In this document: in pieces, positions 25,632 through 33,943 of the stretch
How positions within the stretch are numbered: position 1 is the stretch's first letter
Layout of the letters: each line of letters opens with the position of its first letter
Notes under the pieces: model-generated
Told to the model about the DNA's origin: nothing
The model's input: only the letters and a program-made list of their open reading frames with translations
Database searches by the model: none
Program-made: the position numbers and the translations under genes
DNA from: a virus
IMG/VR virus record: IMGVR_UViG_3300021085_000033
Coordinates: 1 to 59,892 of that record
Direction: 5' to 3' (one strand)
Length of the DNA: 59,892 nucleotides

Positions 25632-26375
25632 TTAGTATTTAGGAGACTGTCTGAAGTTCTTGCGTAGCATTGCTAATGCATCCTGCTTACCAAATGACTT
25701 CATACGAGCGTTAGCCTTACGTCTTTCATTGTAGTATTCTTGTCTTGCTCTAGCTTTCTCGTTAGCTGGAACATTACTCTTTCTCTCAATGATCTTGTAG
25801 TACATATAAGCACGTAGTGCCTCTTCAATAAATATGTGTACCACAGGGTTTTCAGATCTAGCTTCGTCACCTACATACTCAATAAGTACCTTAGCTACAG
25901 CTGAGTTAGTTGACAGCTCGATTCTGTTTTGCTCAAAGTTGATACGGTATTCTCCAAGACCTTTACCGCCACCAAGTCCATACAATCGTCCGTTAGATGT
26001 ATTAGAGATGTAGTCTCTGTATACATAAGACTCAAACGCTTCTTGGTACGATGGGAACCCTGCCTGAGTATTCGTCTTAAGCAAGTTCATATGTTTGTTT
26101 TCTACAAAGCTGTAGACCAATCCATCAGATCCTAGCACTCCAAGTTTTGTAAGTCCCACGAAATCAACAGGTAAGTCAACGACACTTAAATTAGAGTCTA
26201 CATCCAGCTCGGCTGTCTTGATTCGTTGGTTCATATCAAAACCAATCTCACGCATACCTCGCAAAGCAAAGTTCCTTACAACAACATCACTAACGTTAGA
26301 TGCATAATCATCACCAGCTAAGGTAAGTATGAAGTCATTGGCTACTTGATTTATAGATACTGTTTCCTGTGACAT
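25632..26375 (-). CDS. Ring / tail adaptor protein
   Basis: This 247-residue protein has SINQVANDFILTLAGDDYAS near its start, DLPVDFVGLTKLGVLG and a basic C-terminus. It forms a pair with the equally long protein encoded just upstream. Such pairs of 240-250-residue proteins before the nozzle gene are typical ring or adaptor proteins that connect the portal to the tail in crAss-like phages. Assignment is by context and general similarity. Confidence 0.55.
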   Translation of the reverse strand: MSQETVSINQVANDFILTLAGDDYASNVSDVVVRNFALRGMREIGFDMNQRIKTAELDVDSNLSVVDLPVDFVGLTKLGVLGSDGLVYSFVENKHMNLLKTNTQAGFPSYQEAFESYVYRDYISNTSNGRLYGLGGGKGLGEYRINFEQNRIELSTNSAVAKVLIEYVGDEARSENPVVHIFIEEALRAYMYYKIIERKSNVPANEKARARQEYYNERRKANARMKSFGKQDALAMLRKNFRQSPKY

Positions 26376-27118
26376 TATTTATTTTCGTCTTTCTGCTTCT
26401 CAACAGCTGCAAACTGAGCAACATCTGCATCTCGCAAGTTAATACCAATCATCTGTGCAATCTCAATGACAAGGTCCATATAGTAGTGCTCTGGCAACTC
26501 AAAGTCAATACTACTGCTAGGGCTGTAAATCTCAACACCGGGAACTGTAGACACATAACCAAATGATGGCTGTGATGCAATCTTAGCTCCAGTAATAGCA
26601 TTAAGTCCTTCAGGTAGCTTGTAGTAGCGTAGATCAATTCTATTGATCGTCGTAGGGAACACTTCAATATCAGAAGATACAATAGCAACAGGAGCCTCAG
26701 CGCTTGGCTTTGAGATGTCGCTAGCTAGTACACGATCAATGTCTCTCTGATTGTATACGATTTGAATCTCAGTACCTAAGAATGTTCCAAGTGCATATGT
26801 AGACTTAGTATTCATAGAGATTATTCTACCAAGAACTGATGGCTTCTCAAATACACCATTAAGTTTTGTTACCGTCTGCTTCTTTGCGAACACAGAAAGA
26901 TCTTCATCTATTTGTTTTTGTTTGGCTCTATCGCCTCCTTGATCAAAACCTGCTCTGCGTAAACGCAATGCGTTCATACCGCTGTCAAACAGCCTGTTGT
27001 ATATATTCATCTGTGCGGCAGCAGCGAACTCGTTAAAGACCGCTGGGCTTACAAAGCCCTTCTGGTCCTTGTTAACCAAGTCCTTCAAGGTGCTATATAC
27101 TCTATTTACACTTGCCAT
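26375..27118 (-). CDS. Ring / head-tail connector protein
   Basis: The segment KDLVNKDQKGFVSPAVFNEFAAAAQMNIYN (about residues 12-41) is characteristic, in my memory, of ring proteins of crAss-like podoviruses. The remainder is mixed alpha-beta with a YKLPEGLN segment. Its stop overlaps the next start. A terminator and a TATCTTTG promoter lie directly upstream, so it heads the tail transcription unit. Confidence 0.6.
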   Translation of the reverse strand: MASVNRVYSTLKDLVNKDQKGFVSPAVFNEFAAAAQMNIYNRLFDSGMNALRLRRAGFDQGGDRAKQKQIDEDLSVFAKKQTVTKLNGVFEKPSVLGRIISMNTKSTYALGTFLGTEIQIVYNQRDIDRVLASDISKPSAEAPVAIVSSDIEVFPTTINRIDLRYYKLPEGLNAITGAKIASQPSFGYVSTVPGVEIYSPSSSIDFELPEHYYMDLVIEIAQMIGINLRDADVAQFAAVEKQKDENK

Positions 27119-27138
27119 TAGATAATTCTTTGTTAAGG

Positions 27139-27146
27139 CAAAGATA
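27139..27146 (-). promoter_or_regulatory. Promoter -7 box for the tail genes
   Basis: Minus-strand TATCTTTG, a perfect TAnnTTTG element, lies just after the terminator at 27154-27181 and 20 bases before the ring-protein start. Confidence 0.6.
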
Positions 27147-27153
27147 CAAAAAA

Positions 27154-27181
27154 GAAGGGGCTACATTTCTGCAACCCCTTC
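27154..27181 (-). terminator. Terminator with GAAA tetraloop upstream of the tail genes
   Basis: On the minus strand GAAGGGG pairs with CCCCTTC around a TTGCA-GAAA-TGTAG inner stem, followed by six T. The same inner stem and loop occur in the terminator at 33893-33918. It ends transcripts of the head gene at 27205. Confidence 0.82.
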
Positions 27182-27204
27182 ATACATAGTAACTTATAAG
27201 TATC

Positions 27205-28035
27205 TTATAGTCTGTCTAGTTCTTCTAGCAATCGATCATATACAGGAGCACCCTTTTCTGTCAAGCAGAAACGAGTCATCACATCTACAGGATCTAGACC
27301 TGCAGCAGCTGTAACAATCAAACGGTTAGTATCAAACCAGTACATACCATCAGCCTTCTTGTTCAAGATTTGGAAGTCAATAGCCTGAAGTACAGCTGAC
27401 TTACACTTAACCTGTGGGTTGTCAAACAACTCTACAAAACGTGTAGGGTTCTTCTTAGCGTCCATCAATAGGTCACGACGGATTTCAGCACTCTTGCGCT
27501 TAGTGTTAATACCTAAGAACATTGCCACTGGTAAAAGCTCAGATATATCTTTATCACGAACCATAGATATAGCATCAAATTGTGTGAACTCACGCTCTAG
27601 ATCTTCTTCAGCAGAGCGAGACTTGTCAATCATTTCAAATAAACCACCACCATTTGCTCTGTTGTCAGGGTGACTTAATAAAAACTGTAAAAGGTTTGGT
27701 TTTTCAACAGGAACAAACAACATCTTATCTCTAAATACAATATGCTCACGTTGTGCGTGTTCACTTTGATCCTCTACATAGATAGATGGTTCGTTAGGTG
27801 CGTATCTTATCTGACGAACTTTGTTTTGTTCTTTGTCAAAAACTGTTACGTTTGTTCTAATAGGACACACAATACCACCGCCACTAATAATCTTAAATGA
27901 AGATGGTTTAGATTGGGTATTGTCAAACTCCTTAAAGGAGTATTCTTTTTTAGCAGCTATAGGGGCCGCTGTAGTTTTTGTAGAAGCTGTAGACGCAGAT
28001 TTGCGCGCGCTTGCTGAGGGCTTTGTATTTGCCAT
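27205..28035 (-). CDS. Putative head-associated virion protein
   Basis: The 276-residue protein starts with a low-complexity Ser/Ala/Thr/Lys segment (residues 1-30). A beta-rich domain follows (FKIISGGGIVCPIRTNVTVFDKE) and then helices with basic and acidic clusters. It lies directly downstream of the capsid gene, with a terminator on each side. A capsid decoration or head-completion role is inferred from position only. Confidence 0.5.
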   Translation of the reverse strand: MANTKPSASARKSASTASTKTTAAPIAAKKEYSFKEFDNTQSKPSSFKIISGGGIVCPIRTNVTVFDKEQNKVRQIRYAPNEPSIYVEDQSEHAQREHIVFRDKMLFVPVEKPNLLQFLLSHPDNRANGGGLFEMIDKSRSAEEDLEREFTQFDAISMVRDKDISELLPVAMFLGINTKRKSAEIRRDLLMDAKKNPTRFVELFDNPQVKCKSAVLQAIDFQILNKKADGMYWFDTNRLIVTAAAGLDPVDVMTRFCLTEKGAPVYDRLLEELDRL

Positions 28036-28075
28036 TGTTGTAATAATTAAATGAAATTAAAAAGTAAAGATGAAA

Positions 28076-28098
28076 GGGGAGACCGAAGCCTCCCCATC
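28076..28098 (-). terminator. Terminator after the capsid gene
   Basis: On the minus strand GGGGAG and CTCCCC enclose G-C(TTCG)G-T, a UUCG-capped hairpin, followed by TTTC. It probably ends or stabilises the abundant capsid mRNA. Confidence 0.7.
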
Positions 28099-28114
28099 AT
28101 CATATGTTTTGACC

Positions 28115-29452
28115 TTACTTGATCAATACGTGTTGGTTAGCTGCACGAGTAACCAAGTTACACTCAGAACGGTAGTTGAACTGCAAGCTATCTTCGTTAG
28201 TGTTAGAAACACCTAAGATAGAACCTGTCATCCAGTGCTCCATTTCACGAGAGTATCCGTTAACAGCTTTGTAGTTCATCTCTAAAGCCGCAGCACGCTC
28301 GCCAGACTTAGGATCAATTACAGATGTCAATGGAATCATTACACCCTTGTAAGCAGAACCACCTAACAATGTTGGGTCGTTCAACAATTTCCAAGGCTTC
28401 TTGTGGAATGTGTATCCACCACGAGTGAATGATTGGAATCCTAGTTTTACAGCTTGGTCAGCATTAGCGAATGCACCAAATGCACCAGCACCTACTGTTG
28501 GACCACCTGTGGCAAATCCAGCAGCACCATTAAGGCTAGCTACCATATCGTCAATCTCTAACAACTCAGCTGTGTTCGCGTAGATAGCGTACTCAGGAGC
28601 AGAACCTTGCTTGTCCAATTCAGCAACAATTAGGTCAAGATCACCCAATCCGTTTGTAGCGAATGATGGAGCTACGATACCACGATCCTCAATAGCAGCA
28701 AAGTAACCTTCAGAACCTTGAACGGTTTTTCCACCTACAGTAGCTGTATCATTCTGTCCTAACAACATCATCATCTCACGCTTGTCAAGGAAACGCTGAC
28801 GAGTGTCTGCCTCACCTTTGATGTACCAACGGTAATCACCACCACCTAAGTTGATGTAACCAATGTTAGTAGCTTGAGAACCGGTAACCTTAAATGTCTC
28901 TTTCAAGATCATATATGGGTTAGTACGGAAAACAACATTGCTTTCCAAGAAGCGGTTAGGCTGGTCAGAACCTTCAGCGTACAAGTTACCAATGATAGGA
29001 GCATTCAATGCATTACCAGCAGCAGCAGCTGCGACAACAGTACCTAAAACCTCTACGGTTACAGCACCAGTGCTTTCATTGATAGCTGTAACTACGTAAC
29101 GATCTACACCGTGAAGGATAACGTCGTTTACACGAACAGTCATTACCTCGCTACCTGCTAGGTCAACAGTGAACTGAGTAGCAGAATCCCACTCACCTAC
29201 TTGCTTAGCGTGCAAGCGAGCTTCTTCAAAGTATTCTACTTGTTTTGCAGAACCGTTAGCTTTTACAGCTCCGGTCATTTGCAAGAATCCAGTGATACCT
29301 TGATCACCGTATGTTTTTACTAAAGCTTCACGTACGTCTGGACGGTCTACTTTGTTGATGAAGTCACCTAGTGCGGTGTACTTCGCTGGATCCAACTGAC
29401 GGAAAGCGCTCTGTACGCCACCGCTAATTGAAGGAGTTCCTGTTAGTGCCAT
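28115..29452 (-). CDS. Major capsid protein
   Basis: The 445-residue protein begins MALTGTPSISGGVQSAFRQL and has the mixed alpha-beta, Ala/Gly-rich composition and size of HK97-fold capsids, with the P-domain-like section AEYAIYANTAELLEIDDMVA and C-terminal GYSREMEHWMTGSILG. It is encoded directly after the acidic scaffold-like gene and before a UUCG terminator, the usual order for capsid genes. No signature motif is decisive, so the call relies on size, composition and context. Confidence 0.72.
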   Translation of the reverse strand: MALTGTPSISGGVQSAFRQLDPAKYTALGDFINKVDRPDVREALVKTYGDQGITGFLQMTGAVKANGSAKQVEYFEEARLHAKQVGEWDSATQFTVDLAGSEVMTVRVNDVILHGVDRYVVTAINESTGAVTVEVLGTVVAAAAAGNALNAPIIGNLYAEGSDQPNRFLESNVVFRTNPYMILKETFKVTGSQATNIGYINLGGGDYRWYIKGEADTRQRFLDKREMMMLLGQNDTATVGGKTVQGSEGYFAAIEDRGIVAPSFATNGLGDLDLIVAELDKQGSAPEYAIYANTAELLEIDDMVASLNGAAGFATGGPTVGAGAFGAFANADQAVKLGFQSFTRGGYTFHKKPWKLLNDPTLLGGSAYKGVMIPLTSVIDPKSGERAAALEMNYKAVNGYSREMEHWMTGSILGVSNTNEDSLQFNYRSECNLVTRAANQHVLIK

Positions 29453-29473
29453 TTTCTTTTAGTTATAAATGGG

Positions 29474-30598
29474 TTATAAAAATCTTAATGTCTTATCTGC
29501 ACCAAGCGCATCAATGATTTGCTTAGCGAGATCATCCTGTGGCTGTGCCTGAGCCACACCAGGGCTTTGACTAGATACGTTAGACGCTTGCTCAACGATC
29601 TTACGCTGCCCATCACTTAAACCCTGCTGATATAGACTTTTCGCAATCGCATCTATATTATCCACCACGGCTTGGTGTGTATTGAACTTGTCGTAATCCC
29701 ATTGACCATCGTTACTCACGTACTGATCAAAGAAAGATTCTAAGTTGCTATTCTTATCTACAAGCTGATTCTTGTATTCGTCAGTAATACCGAAGTTAAA
29801 CTCACCACTAGGCAAGTCAAAGGATAACGCCTCTAACGCTTCAGTCTCCTGTCTCATACTTTGAATCCACTGCTCGTCAATAGGACTAGTAGCTGTAGAA
29901 TCATTATTGTCTACCGGCAAAGTGTAAGAGCTGCGCAACTCTTCAATCTGCGTTCTAGACTTATTAGCATCAATTTTAAGCTGAAGCTTAGATAGCTTTA
30001 TTTCATCATCTATATACAAATCTTCATCAAGCTTGTACTTAGATCCTAAAAGCATATCAACCTCCTCAGACGACAAGTCTGGGTACTCATTGATCATTGA
30101 CATCTTTACAGCTGTCATATCATCCATTTCGGACGGGTTGATCGATTGGTACTTAAACCAGTCTTCTGGTGAACGTCCGGTATTCTCGACAAAGTCGGCA
30201 ATAACCTTAATTCGCTCATCAATTTCTGCTTCTTGTGGAGTAAGCATTCCCTTCAAAGTGTCAATACTATCTAGCTGTACCCCTAGCGTTTCGCTCAAGT
30301 ACTGTGCTACAATATCATCACTAATCTGAGGCGCTTGCTCCTCAATTTCTGTATTTAAAGAACTTTGCTCTGGCTCACTAGGAGCTTCAGCCTCTGTTTC
30401 TACTGTATCTTGAGCCGAGTCAACTTCCGTTTGCGGCTCAGTAGCTGGTTCAGAAAAGTCAAAGTCAGCAACCACACCCTCTGGGATACCTGATTCCTGC
30501 ATTGGCTCTTGAGATGCTTGCACCTCTTCTGCACTAGCTGTTTCCATTTCAAATCCAGCGTCACCTAGTACGCTTTCTAATTCGTTTTCGCTACTCAT
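29474..30598 (-). CDS. Scaffolding protein
   Basis: The 374-residue protein is very acidic in its first 110 residues (repeated Glu/Asp/Ser/Pro/Gln), then helical with coiled-coil potential, and has a Gln-rich C-terminus ending in ALGADKTLRFL. Acidic, helical proteins encoded directly before the major capsid gene are typical capsid scaffolds. It has its own promoter element (TAATTTTG, minus strand) upstream. Confidence 0.7.
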   Translation of the reverse strand: MSSENELESVLGDAGFEMETASAEEVQASQEPMQESGIPEGVVADFDFSEPATEPQTEVDSAQDTVETEAEAPSEPEQSSLNTEIEEQAPQISDDIVAQYLSETLGVQLDSIDTLKGMLTPQEAEIDERIKVIADFVENTGRSPEDWFKYQSINPSEMDDMTAVKMSMINEYPDLSSEEVDMLLGSKYKLDEDLYIDDEIKLSKLQLKIDANKSRTQIEELRSSYTLPVDNNDSTATSPIDEQWIQSMRQETEALEALSFDLPSGEFNFGITDEYKNQLVDKNSNLESFFDQYVSNDGQWDYDKFNTHQAVVDNIDAIAKSLYQQGLSDGQRKIVEQASNVSSQSPGVAQAQPQDDLAKQIIDALGADKTLRFL

Positions 30599-30629
30599 AG
30601 CATTTGTTTTAAATTGAACTTTTATGTTA

Positions 30630-30637
30630 CAAAATTA
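30630..30637 (-). promoter_or_regulatory. Promoter -7 box for the scaffold-capsid unit
   Basis: Minus-strand TAATTTTG fits TAnnTTTG. It is located about 32 bases before the scaffold start and just after a terminator, as in the other terminator-promoter modules of the late region. Confidence 0.5.
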
Positions 30638-30641
30638 AATA

Positions 30642-30661
30642 AAAAAGAAACACAGTTTCCC
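30642..30661 (-). terminator. Terminator at the end of the two-component operon
   Basis: On the minus strand GAAAC-TGT-GTTTC is followed by six T. The stem is short (5-6 bp) but the T-run is complete. It separates the signalling operon from the scaffold-capsid unit. Confidence 0.55.
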
Positions 30662-30701
30662 GTACTCCTTTGCTATTCAGTTATTTAGAATATGTTTTGT
30701 T

Positions 30702-31244
30702 TTATCTATATTCATTGAAGTACTTTATTACTTCACTCTCTAGTTTTGAGTCCATTACATAAGTTCCATCGTACTCTACACTAGTGAATGTATCCTCATC
30801 ATCTTCTGTTATTTCAATCTTGTATTCTACATCATTGTAAACAACTTTAAAATACTCACTACGCTTTATCATCTTGATATCTTCATTAGAATGAAAGACA
30901 GCCTCAACGTCTTTGTGGTCAAGCCCCGGTAAGTTTTTTAATCTACATACATAACGAGCATAGTTATTGCCTTGAGTGTCCACTATGAAGTTTTCTTTTA
31001 ACGTGGTCATTATGTAAAATTGCTGTTCCTTATCTAACCCCCCGTAATCAAATCTACCTGTAAATTTAACTAGTGGGAAATCCATAATTACAGTTTTGAC
31101 ATCTTTGGATAACTCACCAAAGTCAACTTCTGTTTTTACAGCTGAAGGCTTTGTGGGTTCTGAGTCGTATGGCAACAACATAATGTCGTAATACAACTTT
31201 AGACCTATTTTGTCTTTTATATTTTTAGTCTTTGTCCGTTGCAT
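30702..31244 (-). CDS. Unknown protein, last gene of the two-component operon
   Basis: The 180-residue protein starts with a basic stretch (MQRTKTKNIKDKIGLK) and then has alternating strands with conserved-looking DFPLVKFTGRFDYGG and VVYNDVEYKIEITEDDED segments. No family was recognised. It overlaps the upstream membrane-protein gene by 20 bases, so it is translated from the same mRNA as the kinase and receiver genes. It is a candidate output or target of that pathway. Confidence 0.65.
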   Translation of the reverse strand: MQRTKTKNIKDKIGLKLYYDIMLLPYDSEPTKPSAVKTEVDFGELSKDVKTVIMDFPLVKFTGRFDYGGLDKEQQFYIMTTLKENFIVDTQGNNYARYVCRLKNLPGLDHKDVEAVFHSNEDIKMIKRSEYFKVVYNDVEYKIEITEDDEDTFTSVEYDGTYVMDSKLESEVIKYFNEYR

Positions 31245-31770
31245 ACTTTACACCCATAATTGTACCGACTATACTAAAGGCATTAGTAAGCAGTATACCG
31301 AACATATTAGACCAAGTACTTCCTATGATTTGTGTATCTGTACCAGAGCCTATTGCCCAAGCGTACATAACTGTAGTTAACACACCTACACCTACAATAA
31401 CATATAAAGCAACCTTAACTATAGTGCTTATAAGCTCAAACTGTGTGCGCTTCTGCATTACCTCTAAATCCTCTAATGCTTCGTCACGCAGCATCTTACT
31501 TTCTTCTAGTGAATTCTGAAGCTCTATAACTAAAGCTTCCTTAATTACAGCTACCTCTTCAAGCTCTTTGTTTTGCTTCTGTACTTGCTTTGTTATCTGT
31601 AGTCTTTTCTTTCTAGAGGATATATCTTTACGCTTACACTCTTCAATGTATTCTTTAACAACAGGATCAGAGGTGTCTGAAAAAAGCTTAACGAAGTTTC
31701 CTTCTATATAAACCTTCTTAGCCTTAGCTTTTAGTATAGCCTCTTTTACTGTGTCCTTAGAACTTATCAT
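31225..31770 (-). CDS. Coiled-coil membrane protein of the two-component operon
   Basis: Residues about 40-105 form a long charged coiled coil (KKRLQITKQVQKQNKELEEV and following). Two hydrophobic helices follow (about 113-137 and 150-172). No enzyme motif is visible. It overlaps the receiver gene by four bases (ATGA). A membrane protein with a cytosolic coiled coil could be the effector or scaffold on which the receiver acts. This is inference from operon structure. Confidence 0.7.
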   Translation of the reverse strand: MISSKDTVKEAILKAKAKKVYIEGNFVKLFSDTSDPVVKEYIEECKRKDISSRKKRLQITKQVQKQNKELEEVAVIKEALVIELQNSLEESKMLRDEALEDLEVMQKRTQFELISTIVKVALYVIVGVGVLTTVMYAWAIGSGTDTQIIGSTWSNMFGILLTNAFSIVGTIMGVKYATDKD

Positions 31771-32207
31771 CTATATATCTTAAAGGAATTTGTTTTGTCT
31801 TTGTACCCCTCGTAGTCTTCTTTAAATTCTTCTAAGCGTGGCTCAATTTCATCAGACTTAATAATCCAAAACTGTGCGCCTGCTTTCTTAGCTTTTTCTA
31901 TTTCTTGTTTGTCATCAGAAGAAGATATAATACCAATGACACAGCCATTACCGTATTCAAAATTAATCTTGCGAATCATCTCAATACCATCAAAGCTACT
32001 GCCTATAATGTTTAGGTCTACGAATACACACTCAGGCTTTTCATCATTAGGGTCATCGGGAAACCATTCTTTAAATTTTTTATTTGCTTCATCAGAAGAG
32101 TCTAGGGCTTCTAGTGAGAGTGTTATATCAAGGATGCTGCACGCATCTTCAAATACCAAGTGGAATAGGTCTTCATCGTCTATAAGTAGTATAGAGTTTA
32201 TCATCAT
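31767..32207 (-). CDS. Single-domain response regulator receiver (CheY-like)
   Basis: The 146-residue protein has all receiver landmarks: the acidic pair D10-D11 in LLIDDED, phospho-acceptor D64 in VFVDLNI, Ser95/Ser96 in GIISSSDD and K117 in WIIKSDE. It has no DNA-binding or enzyme output domain, so it must act by protein contact, like CheY or Spo0F. It overlaps the histidine kinase gene upstream (ATGA) and the membrane coiled-coil gene downstream. The K-S (rather than K-P) after K117 is a small deviation. Confidence 0.92.
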   Translation of the reverse strand: MMINSILLIDDEDLFHLVFEDACSILDITLSLEALDSSDEANKKFKEWFPDDPNDEKPECVFVDLNIIGSSFDGIEMIRKINFEYGNGCVIGIISSSDDKQEIEKAKKAGAQFWIIKSDEIEPRLEEFKEDYEGYKDKTNSFKIYR

Positions 32208-33430
32208 TTTATCTTTATAAGTAATTTAGTTCCTTGTTGTTGTTTTTCAGCTCTAATTGTAAATCCGTGTTCTTTTAATATAGCAAGACAGATATTTAAC
32301 CCAAGTCCACTACCGCCTTCATCTTGATTCTGTTTTCTAGTGTAAGGCTTTGAGAATTCAACGAACTCTTCTTGGGTGATGCCCCTTCCGTTATCTTCAA
32401 CGCATAGGGTATAATCATTCTGCATATATATGGATACAAATTTAGTAGAGCTGTCGTTGTACTTTAAACCATTGCGTATTAAGTTATCAATGGCAGTACA
32501 GAACAAGGGTTCATTAACTAGTAATGATGGAAGCAGTCCTATTTGAACTTGTTTTATATATGATGTACTCTTAAGATAATCTGTTAAAATGTGTGTAACG
32601 TTATGCTTTTCTTTATCTAGCTGTGCATCTTCTTTAACCAAGTTGGTAAACTCTTTTACACCAGCGTAAACTTTCTGCGTGTGACGCAGACCTTCTTCAA
32701 GCATTTTAAGTGGTGCTTGTATATTTAGGTTTTTAATATCGTCTTCTGTGATCCTGCGTTTTAAGGAGCTTAAACCTCTAGGCATATATGTGTTTATACC
32801 GCTATGCATATCGTGCCTTAGAATCTTCGCAGCGTGTTCTAAGTAGGAGTTTTTTTGATTTACTAAAGTCTCAGTTTCGTGCTGTAGTGTTACGTCTGTT
32901 GCAATCTTTAAAACCTTACTGTATTCTCCCTTTTTGTTTTTTACAGGCGTGTAGTGACCAAACAGCCAAATCGGTTCTCCGTTTTTAGATATACGCTCAA
33001 ATTCACCGCTTATAGTTTTGCCCGATTTAAGCTGCCTCCAGAAATTATCATACTCCAAGCTTTCCTTGTAGTCTTCGGGGACTAGCTTGCTGTGATGTGT
33101 ACCTTTAGGGTTATAGTATCCAGTAAGCTTTCCGAACTTATCATTTGCTGACTTAATGATGCCATCCATATCCATAGTTACCACTATGTTAGAATTATCA
33201 ATAGCCTTCATTTGCATATCAATATTTTCTTCTTTTATCCTTGTTGAGTTTACAAAGCTGTATACAACGTAAGAAAAGAATGGCATAAATGTAATAACAC
33301 ATCCATACCCGAATTCAGCCAGTAAGTAAGAGGGTTCACAGAATCTAAATACAATGCAGGTTTGCACTGCAAAAAACACAAGCATTATTGCACCAGATAC
33401 AATTAGACATATTTTTGATATGCGATTCAT
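32204..33430 (-). CDS. Membrane PAS sensor histidine kinase
   Basis: The 408-residue protein has two membrane helices (about 7-27 and 38-61) and a PAS domain (about 72-185, with WLFGHYTPVKNKKGE). The H-box is ILRHDMHSGIN with the phosphorylated His206. The ATPase domain has N-box IDNLIRNGLKYN (314-325), G1 EDNGRGI (345-351) and G2 GGSGLGL (372-378). All catalytic residues are present, so it should be active. H-box HD (not HE) is a less common form. It is encoded between a holin-like and a receiver gene with overlapping codons on both sides. Very few phages carry a complete kinase; the input may be a membrane, redox or small-molecule cue. Confidence 0.94.
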   Translation of the reverse strand: MNRISKICLIVSGAIMLVFFAVQTCIVFRFCEPSYLLAEFGYGCVITFMPFFSYVVYSFVNSTRIKEENIDMQMKAIDNSNIVVTMDMDGIIKSANDKFGKLTGYYNPKGTHHSKLVPEDYKESLEYDNFWRQLKSGKTISGEFERISKNGEPIWLFGHYTPVKNKKGEYSKVLKIATDVTLQHETETLVNQKNSYLEHAAKILRHDMHSGINTYMPRGLSSLKRRITEDDIKNLNIQAPLKMLEEGLRHTQKVYAGVKEFTNLVKEDAQLDKEKHNVTHILTDYLKSTSYIKQVQIGLLPSLLVNEPLFCTAIDNLIRNGLKYNDSSTKFVSIYMQNDYTLCVEDNGRGITQEEFVEFSKPYTRKQNQDEGGSGLGLNICLAILKEHGFTIRAEKQQQGTKLLIKIK

Positions 33431-33582
33431 TCATTTTTCTTACGAAGAAAATACCAGCGCTGCGCTGTATATCCGATAGATATAATAAGTAACAACATCT
33501 TCAGTGCTGTTTCAACTTGAGACATAGAGATGCTAAGAGTTGTAGCGTTTAATAGTAGTACTTTGATGTCTGTCTCGTCCAT
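33427..33582 (-). CDS. Small holin-like membrane protein (51 aa)
   Basis: The product MDETDIKVLLLNATTLSISM continues with SQVETALKMLLLIISIGYTAQRWYF, one transmembrane helix, and ends KKNE. The ATLSIS-S-x-E plus one-helix plan resembles the putative holins of marine T7-like phages. The start overlaps the previous stop as TAATG and the stop overlaps the kinase start as ATGA, so it is tightly coupled to the sensor kinase. A second lysis-timing protein or a virion-envelope protein is possible. Confidence 0.65.
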   Translation of the reverse strand: MDETDIKVLLLNATTLSISMSQVETALKMLLLIISIGYTAQRWYFLRKKNE

Positions 33583-33872
33583 TACCATTTAACCTTATTT
33601 GCCCAGTATGCAGCGCTTAATACACCCTTAGCTATATTCCTGCCGTGACGAGCTTTAAATGATTTGCGTTTAGCTTTCATCTTAGCAGACTCCCCTGCCT
33701 TTGGCTTACCTGCTGTAGATGCACCCTGCTCACCGAAGCGGATGGTCTTGATCTTATCGCCCACCTTAGCAACCACAATGTGTGATTTCTTAGGGTGGTT
33801 AGGAGTACGCTTAGGCTTGTTAAAACCGCTAACTCCTGCTCGTTCTAAACGTGAATCCTTCTTTGCTTTCAT
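33582..33872 (-). CDS. Conserved basic phage protein (96 aa)
   Basis: The protein has RLERAGVSGFNKPKRTPNHP, KSHIVVAKVGDKIKTIRFG and a C-terminus ending AAYWANKVKW. I remember nearly the same sequence from many cyanophages and other marine phages, where its function is unknown. It is very basic. It is the first gene of the two-component operon, behind a TATCTTTG box only about six bases from its start. Confidence 0.82.
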   Translation of the reverse strand: MKAKKDSRLERAGVSGFNKPKRTPNHPKKSHIVVAKVGDKIKTIRFGEQGASTAGKPKAGESAKMKAKRKSFKARHGRNIAKGVLSAAYWANKVKW

Positions 33873-33877
33873 AACAG

Positions 33878-33885
33878 CAAAGATA
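33878..33885 (-). promoter_or_regulatory. Promoter -7 box of the two-component operon
   Basis: Minus-strand TATCTTTG followed by CTGTT and the ATG of the first gene. The mRNA is probably leaderless. Located directly after a terminator, it makes the signalling operon a separate transcription unit. Confidence 0.62.
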
Positions 33886-33892
33886 TAAAAAA

Positions 33893-33918
33893 AGAGGGCT
33901 ACATTTCTGTAACCCTCT
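33893..33918 (-). terminator. Terminator with GAAA tetraloop upstream of the two-component operon
   Basis: On the minus strand AGAGGG and CCCTCT close a TTACA-GAAA-TGTAG inner stem, followed by a run of T. The inner stem and loop are nearly identical to the terminator at 27154-27181. Confidence 0.83.
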
Positions 33919-33943
33919 CAGTGTCAAACAATTGGTTATAAAG

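Noticed and set aside
31767-33430. Two-component genes as host contamination or a chimeric assembly
   Set aside because: The genes overlap phage-type genes on both sides and share the local promoter, terminator and codon style, so an integral phage operon is more likely. Reads were not available to prove it.
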